Shown piece by piece: positions 58,502 through 64,000 of a stretch of DNA of 64,000 nucleotides. Under the pieces are notes generated by a model, which did not search any database, had not been told where the DNA came from, and saw only the letters and a list, made by a program, of their open reading frames with translations. The stretch lies in NCBI GenBank assembly GCA_034770075.1, contig CM068378.1, forward strand, positions 47,644,508 to 47,708,507, written 5' to 3'. The stretch comes from Aralia elata (Eukaryota; Streptophyta; Magnoliopsida; Apiales; Araliaceae). Each line of letters starts with the position of its first letter. Positions within the stretch are counted from its first letter, which is position 1. The position numbers were made by a program, and so were the translations under genes.

Positions 58502-58673
58502 GTAAAACCCGACATCAGGGTGGTAGACCCCAGAGGATGGGAGGATGAAGAAGTTTATTTTTTGTTATTGTTGTTTTATATTTTGCATAATTATGTCGTT
58601 TCTTCATGTTATCTGAAAATGTGATCGTTGTGGAAAATAACCTATGTATGACAAGTATTTTGTTTCATGTCAG
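58502..58673 (+). other. Candidate intron between protease and RT (Tat, right copy)
   Basis: Donor CAAGG|GTAAAAC, acceptor TTTCATGTCAG|GTGTACC, 172 nt. Exon 1 ends with two bases of a codon and exon 2 supplies the third, so splicing joins protease and RT in frame and removes the TAA at 58503-58505. The left copy has the same borders and length. Confidence 0.62.
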
Positions 58674-60915
58674 GTGTACCAATTTGAGTAATCCTTGCCT
58701 AACAAACGGTCTCTCAAATTTGAATGATGATTATGATTTTGACATTGAGCTGGATTTCGATTTGATGGGCATTGAGCAAGACGAGACAGATTACGACAAC
58801 GCGCCTGATGAGATCAAAGGATGGGTCGAGGATAAGCCCAAACCCAACTTAGACCAAACCATCACTATAGATATCGGAACCCCTGACAAGCCAAAAGAAC
58901 TCAAGATAGGGACGGACCTTACCCCCAGCCAAAAAGCTGAAATGACTGAGTTGCTAAACCAATATGAGGATGTCTTTGCCTGGTCTCATGAGGATATGAT
59001 CGGATTATCCACCGACATTGTGGTACACCGATTGCCCATCAAGGAGGGTTTCAGGCCTGTCAAGCAAAAATTAAGAAAGTTGAAACCGGAATGGAGTTTA
59101 AAAGTGAAGGAAGAGATCATCAAGCAGTTCAGGGCGGGAATCATTATGGTGTCCACCTACCCAGAGTGGCTGTCCAATGTAGTCCCAGTGGCTAAACCTG
59201 GAGGGAAGGTGAGAGTATGTGTAGATTATAGAGATCTAAATAAGGCCAGTCTCAAGGATAATTTCTCGGTGCCTTTCATACACATCCTGGTGGATAACAC
59301 GGCCCAGTACGAGATGTACTCTTTTGTGGATTACTTTGCGGGGTATCATCAGATAATGGTGGCAGAGGAAGATCGGGAAAAGACCGCGTTCATCACCCCT
59401 TGGGGCACTTTCTGTTATAGACGGTTGGCTTTCGGTCTCATAAATGCGGGGGCTACTTATCAGAGAGCCATGATGGCCCTGTTCCACGACATGATGCACA
59501 AGGAGATAGAGGTCTACGTGGATGACATTATCGTGAAGTCAAGGGTAGAGTCTGACCATATAACTCATCTTAAAAAGCTATTCGATCGGCTCAGAAAGTA
59601 TAATTTGAAGCTCAATCCAGCAAAGTGTGCTTTCGGAGTGCAGTCGGGTAAGCTCTTGGGATTCCTGGTTAGTGATCGAGGCATTGAGTTGGATCCAGCA
59701 AAGATTAAGGCCATTGTGGATATGCCGGCACCTCATACAGAGAAGGAGATAAGAGGATTCCTGGGAAGAATAAACTTCATCAGCCGCTTCATATCCCACT
59801 TGACAACTACATGCGAGCCAATTTTCAAACTGTTAAGGAAAGGTGCTTCCCAAGAATGGAATGAGCAGTGTCAGAGGGCTTTTCAGACCATTAAAAAGCA
59901 GCTGACAGAGGCACCAGTGCTGGTACCCTCGAGGGACGGGACCCCTCTGTTTATGTATATATCGGTCAATGCCATCGCGATGGGATGTATGCTAGGACAG
60001 AAGAATGAGGCAGATAAAGAGCAGGCCATCTATTACCTCAGCAAGAGATTTAGCCAATGTGAACAGAATTACACTCCCATCGAGAAGACCTGTTGTGCTC
60101 TGGCCTGGGCTGCTGGGAGATTACAGCACTACCTCCATGGGCATACCACGTATCTGATATCGAGGATAGATCCCTTGAAATATATCTTCGAAAGACCCAT
60201 GCTGAACTGTCGACTGTCAAGATGGCAATTAATCTTACAACAGTTCGACATGGTATACGTAACTCAAAAAGCCATGAAAGGGCAGGGAATTGCGGATCAG
60301 TTGGCAGAAACGCCATCAGGAGGGATGGAGCCGTTAGAAACTCCTCTACCGGGCGAAGATATATTTTGGGTATTATACACGAAATGTGATGACGAGGGGC
60401 AGTTCTGGAAGCTGTATTTTGATTGTGCCATGAATGTTGAGGGGGCAGGAGCCGGAGCGGTTCTGGTCTCTATTACCGGAGAACAATACCCTGTGGCCAC
60501 TAAACTGCAGTTCAGCAATTCGAATAACACAGCTGAATACGAGGGATGTATATTGGGACTCCGCTTTGCCCGCGACATGGGAGTGAGGAGACTAGCGGTG
60601 TTCGGGGATTCAGAGCTGGTAATCAGACAAGCGATCGGGGTGTACAACACTAAAGAGCTTCGGTTACTTCCATACCATCGATGTGTTACCCAGTTGATGC
60701 AAGAGTTCGAAGATATTGCTTTCCGCCATATTCCCCGGGGCCGGAATGATTTTGCCGATGCATTGGCAACTCTGGCTTCCTTAATCCACGTAATCAAGAA
60801 CAGGGACGTTCTACAGATTGAGATAGCAGTACAGAATGCCCCGGCATATGAGGAACATGTGGCAGTATTATCAGACGAGGTGGTTTTGCCAAAGCAACTT
60901 GGTATCACGACATAA
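58674..60915 (+). CDS. Tat RT, degenerate RNase H and archaeal-type RNase H
   Basis: This frame is open from 58606, but the intron model starts it at 58674 (CTNLSNPC). RT has VCVDYRDLNKA, FVDYFAGYHQ (motif A) and YVDDIIVKS (59515-59541). The Ty3-type RNase H (about residues 445-570 from 58606) reads YISVNAIAMG where active enzymes have an Asp, so it is probably a structural tether. The archaeal-type RNase H (about 603-728) keeps D, E, D, D in YFDCAMN, AEYEG, GDSELV and NDFADALA. The frame ends at 60913-60915 through a frameshift near 60895, just before integrase. RT makes cDNA; the second RNase H probably removes the RNA template. Confidence 0.92.
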
Positions 60916-62195
60916 GGGAATATCTGAGGGATAGGTCCACTCCCGACCAGGCAAGCCGAGCTGAGAGGCTGAGAATTCAAAAGATGGCAATGAAGTTTTA
61001 CCTGAGTGGAGATTCCTTCTACAAAAGGGATCCTGGGTTGGGACTGTTGCAATGCGTAGATGAGACGCAGGCCTAACGGATTATGAGCGAAATTCACGGT
61101 GGAGTGTGTGGGCCACACATGAGTGGACCGTTGCTGGCCAAAAAGATCTTGAGGACGGGGCATTATTGGTTAACACTAAAAGCCGACTGCGACGACCATG
61201 TCAAACGGTGTTACCAATGCTAGGCGCACGGTAATGTGATCCATACGCCTCCCAATGAACTGCACTGTATGACCTCCCCGTGGCCATTTTCAATGTGGGG
61301 AATGGATGTAATCGGACCAATAGAGCCCAAAGCGAGCAATGGACACCGATTCATTTTCGTCATGATCGATTACTTCACCAAATGGGTAGAAACAGCTTCT
61401 TTCCCCAAAGTAACTCAGGAGGTCATCGTCGGTTTCATCAGGAATAATGTCATTTGTCGATACGGGCAGCCTGAGGTTTTGGTCTCCGACAATGCCAAGA
61501 ATTTGAACAACGCCCTCATGAAGGGATTGTGCTACCAGTTTAAGATCAAACACCTCAATTCCGTCATTTACTGTCCTAAGATGAATGGGGCAGTGGAGGC
61601 TGCAAACAAGAACATCAAGAAGATCATGGCGAAAATGTCTGCGAATCATCGGGGATGGCCAGATCTGTTACCCCTTACCCTGCTAGCATACCGAACGTCA
61701 ACGCGTACTTCTACAGGGGCAACCCCTTACGCTTTGGTGTATGGAATGGAAGCTGTTCTACTAGTTGAGGTTGAGATGGCGTCCCTCAGAATAGTGATCG
61801 ACGCTCAGATAAGCGAGGAGGATTGGATGCAAAGTCGATATGACCAATTGGCCCTAATTGATGAAGGGAGGGTAGCTGCGGTTTGGCACGGTCAGTTATA
61901 TCAACAAAGGATCTCTCGATCATACGACAAAAGGATAAGACCTCGGAAATTCAAGGAAGGTGATTTGGTGCTAAAAAGAGTCATGCCTTGTCAAGACAAA
62001 GCCAAAGGGAAGTTCGCCCCGAACTGGGAAGGACCATTCGTGATTAAGAGAGTGCTATCCGGAGGAGCCCTCATGTTGCAAGAAATGGATGGTGAGGTAT
62101 TTCCACCACCCCTCAATTCCGACTCGGTGAAGCGACTACGCTTGAATCATCAGTTCTCCTTTTTTTTTTTGATGAACGAACTACGTAGGACCTGA
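60890..62195 (+). pseudogene. Tat integrase, right copy
   Basis: After the frameshift the frame reads WYHDIREYLRD and a linker, then the zinc finger (HGGVCGPHMSGP, CDDHVKRCYQC). The DDE core has MWGMDVIGPIEPK, VSDNAKNLNN and PKMNGAVEAANKNIKK, and a C-terminal domain follows (KFAPNWEGPFVIKRVLSGGALML). Two stops precede the core: TAA 61074-61076 and TAG 61221-61223; both look like former CAA and CAG (left copy: CAG at the second). From 61236 to 62195 it is open. There is no chromodomain, as expected for Tat. Confidence 0.9.
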
Positions 62196-62673
62196 TCTCC
62201 CAACTTGTGGGGGTACGTAGGCAGCCATCATGGCGCGGTCCGATCCCTAAAAAATAATCCTTTCCCTAAACAGAACCATTTCCCAACAGCCAGATAAACC
62301 TTCCTAAACCCTCAAAACTTTCCCAAAACCAGCCACCTAACCAACTTCATCCCAAATGACATAACCCTGATCCAACCAGACAGTTATCCAAAATCTAAGA
62401 CCCAATCTGATGAAATCGACAGGGGTACGACGATATCTGTCAGATCTCCATCAAGACTTGAGAAGAGAAAGAAAGCGAAATGTCAAAATCGTGGTCAACT
62501 GGATAAAATGAGGATCCAATGAAAGGCAACGATACGACAAAAAGGGAAAATGACTAAATTTAAATGTCTGTCTATATATATAAGTCATTTTATTACAAGA
62601 TTTCTCCTTCGATAACCGATGGAACTAACATAGTCTATGCAGGAAATAAAATAATCTACAAATCTGAAACTAG
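62196..62673 (+). other. Non-coding region between Tat integrase and antisense ORF
   Basis: It includes the direct repeat TACGTAGG at 62182-62189 and 62214-62221 around CTCCCAACTTGTGGGGG, overlapping the integrase 3' end. The rest is C- and A-rich sequence without a good frame. Similar repeats after integrase are common in Tat elements, as far as I recall. Confidence 0.6.
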
Positions 62674-64000
62674 CTAAAGCAGGATGGACAAGGTGGTGGA
62701 TAGATCTGAAGCATCAACATCCCCTGCAATCTGCTGCCCCATCATATCAATGCGATCCAGTAAAGCAGCGGCTCGGTTGACAGTCCTAGAATGAGCATCT
62801 ATAACTGCCCTGGTCTGAAATATAATGGCATCTCTATCAGCGATGGCAGCGTCTCTAGCCAGAATGGCATCATCTCTCTCAACAAGAGCGGCATCCCTAT
62901 CAGCTTCAGTAATAATCAAGGCCAGGCGGAGTCGGGTATCCTCGGTAACCCAACTAGGGGCAGAATCAGCTGAGATGGAAGGATCTGTGGTATCATCTGG
63001 GAAAATCACTCCAAAGTCATCAAAGGCTCCAGCAGTAGATCCCTCTCTGTCTGGGATGATATGAGAAATCGGTAAGCGACCGCACCCGTGAAAGGGTGAA
63101 AGTCCTGTGTCTGATCAAACTGCCCTGTAACCGCCAAGGGATGATAGGTCGTCACGCCCCTCAAGCCAGCAATAGGGATGAAATCCAGGTTGGGCACGTG
63201 AGTCAAGAAGCTCATAAAGGAGCAATAACCCGAATAGACCAGGAGATGAAAGGGATCCTTAATGACCGACAAAAATGATGTCCAGGAAGCCGCATCAGTA
63301 CAGCTCACGGGACGAAATGAAAACTGTGTGGCTATGTCATGGCTGAAGCAAAACCCTTGGCGACGGAAATGACCGATGGGACCGAGATGACTCATGAACC
63401 ACACGTATAACAAAGTCGAGCTCCCTCTGAATACTCTACCTCGGAAAGACTGGCAATATGAGGCGGACATGTAGGTATCCGCCAATATCATGGGAAGAAT
63501 GGTGTGATCCTCCTGAAGGGCTCTAACGGCCGCAACAACCCGCACGTCCAACTGATCGGGTCTTGCAGGCAAGTACAAGACTGAGATGACACAGGCCATC
63601 AAAACGTCTAATCTCAAAGCACCCCAGCGCTCCTCGGATACGGAAAAATCACCAGAAAATAGGTGAAAACTGTTGGGTGAGCCGAATCGGTCAATCAAGA
63701 AATGAAGAGGAACCAGATGGTCTGATGTGATCACCGGTAACAAGAAAGCCCTCCGCAAACCGGTGAAGGTCAAGAATTGGCGGCGCATGGAACCAATTGT
63801 AACCCTAGCACAAGGACCATCCAAAGGCAAGCCGGTGAAGCGAGCATACTCCTCGAGAGTGGGGGTCAGCTCTACTGTCCCTAACCTGAACACTTGACGG
63901 GCGGGGGCCCAATAGCTCAGAATACCCTCCACAAAGCCAGCGGGCACCTGAAAGGATAATAGGGACCAAGAATGTCCCAAAAGATCATCTGCGACAACCC
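62674..64000 (-). pseudogene. Antisense PMD-like ORF in Tat element
   Basis: On the minus strand a frame open to the window edge runs down to 63006 (at least 324 codons). It has FVEGILSYWAPARQVF, ELTPTLEEYARFTGLPL and, further on, VVAAVRALQEDHTI. The signature of LTPTLEEYA followed by a Gly-Leu-Pro region is typical of the plant mobile domain (aminotransferase-like PMD) of transposons and plant silencing proteins such as MAIN/MAIL. A frameshift near 63050 separates it from a 111-codon tail (62674-63009) with a charged coiled-coil repeat (ADRDAALVERDDAILARDAA). Its direction is opposite to gag-pol. Antisense ORFs between integrase and 3' LTR are known in Tat elements such as Grande and Retand. 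The true start lies outside the window. Confidence 0.75.

Larger units (their letters stand above)
52739..64000 (+). mobile_element. Tat-lineage Ty3/gypsy retrotransposon, right copy
   Basis: 5' LTR (52739-54618), Arg-type primer site, leader with small ORF, gag, protease with G-patch-like part, predicted intron, RT, two RNase H domains, integrase, a non-coding stretch, and an antisense PMD-like ORF at the window edge. The 3' LTR lies beyond the window. It is inserted in an F4 LTR. The gag-protease part has two frameshifts and two stops, integrase has two stops, and the RT to second RNase H frame is intact. Confidence 0.93.

Noticed and set aside
60297..61163. 288-codon minus-strand frame inside Tat pol
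   Set aside because: Exact complement of RT/RNase H/integrase coding sequence. Plus-strand catalytic motifs are clear, and the minus-strand frame has no known domain.
1..64000. Host protein-coding, tRNA or rRNA genes
   Set aside because: All recognisable protein domains belong to retroelements. The tRNA-like matches are short primer-binding sites at LTR ends, not tRNA genes.

Overview
The window looks like nuclear plant heterochromatin, most likely from a eudicot. I found no host gene, rRNA or tRNA. Essentially every base belongs to LTR retrotransposons nested inside one another. Supporting this are plant Ty3/gypsy lineages (Tat-type elements with two RNase H domains, chromodomain-bearing chromoviruses), a long-LTR Ty1/copia element, initiator-Met and Arg tRNA primer sites, AT-rich LTRs of 1.4-3.6 kb, and many stop codons of the C-to-T/G-to-A type. 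The species cannot be named from the sequence alone.

Left part (1-23366). A minus-strand Tat element (1-9139, cut by the window edge inside integrase) sits in the 3' LTR of a minus-strand, long-LTR copia element (9140-16727). That copia element sits in the RNase H region of a minus-strand chromovirus, here called F2 (16728-23366). F2 is itself inserted into an unclassified LTR-type repeat, F5 (23367-24737, continuing at 46979-47430).

Middle (24738-46978). A second chromovirus family, F3, forms a tandem LTR-unit-LTR-unit-LTR array on the minus strand. The whole array is bounded by one perfect 5-bp target-site duplication, GTAAC. Each unit carries an extra coiled-coil ORF (ORF0) between the primer site and gag-pol. 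Unit 2 is split in integrase by a plus-strand solo LTR (28761-32319, TSD CATAT) of a third chromovirus-like family, F4.

Right part (47431-64000). A plus-strand copia 5' LTR and leader (47431-49794) is interrupted by an F4 LTR (49795-52738). That LTR is cut by a plus-strand Tat element (52739-64000). This copy shows 5' LTR, Arg-type primer site, small upstream ORF, gag, protease with a G-patch-like segment, a predicted 172-nt intron, RT, degenerate RNase H, archaeal-type RNase H, integrase, and an antisense ORF resembling plant mobile domain (PMD) proteins.

How the parts work together. In each autonomous family, gag packages the RNA, protease matures the proteins, RT and RNase H copy the RNA from the tRNA primer, and integrase (with the chromodomain in F3) inserts the cDNA. 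Almost all copies are broken. The most interesting signals are the tandem array with one TSD, the extra ORF0, splice-donor-like sites inside LTRs paired with acceptors just before ORF0 or gag, a conserved arginine-rich mini-exon in the F4 LTR, and GC-rich inverted-repeat words repeated in unrelated AT-rich LTRs.
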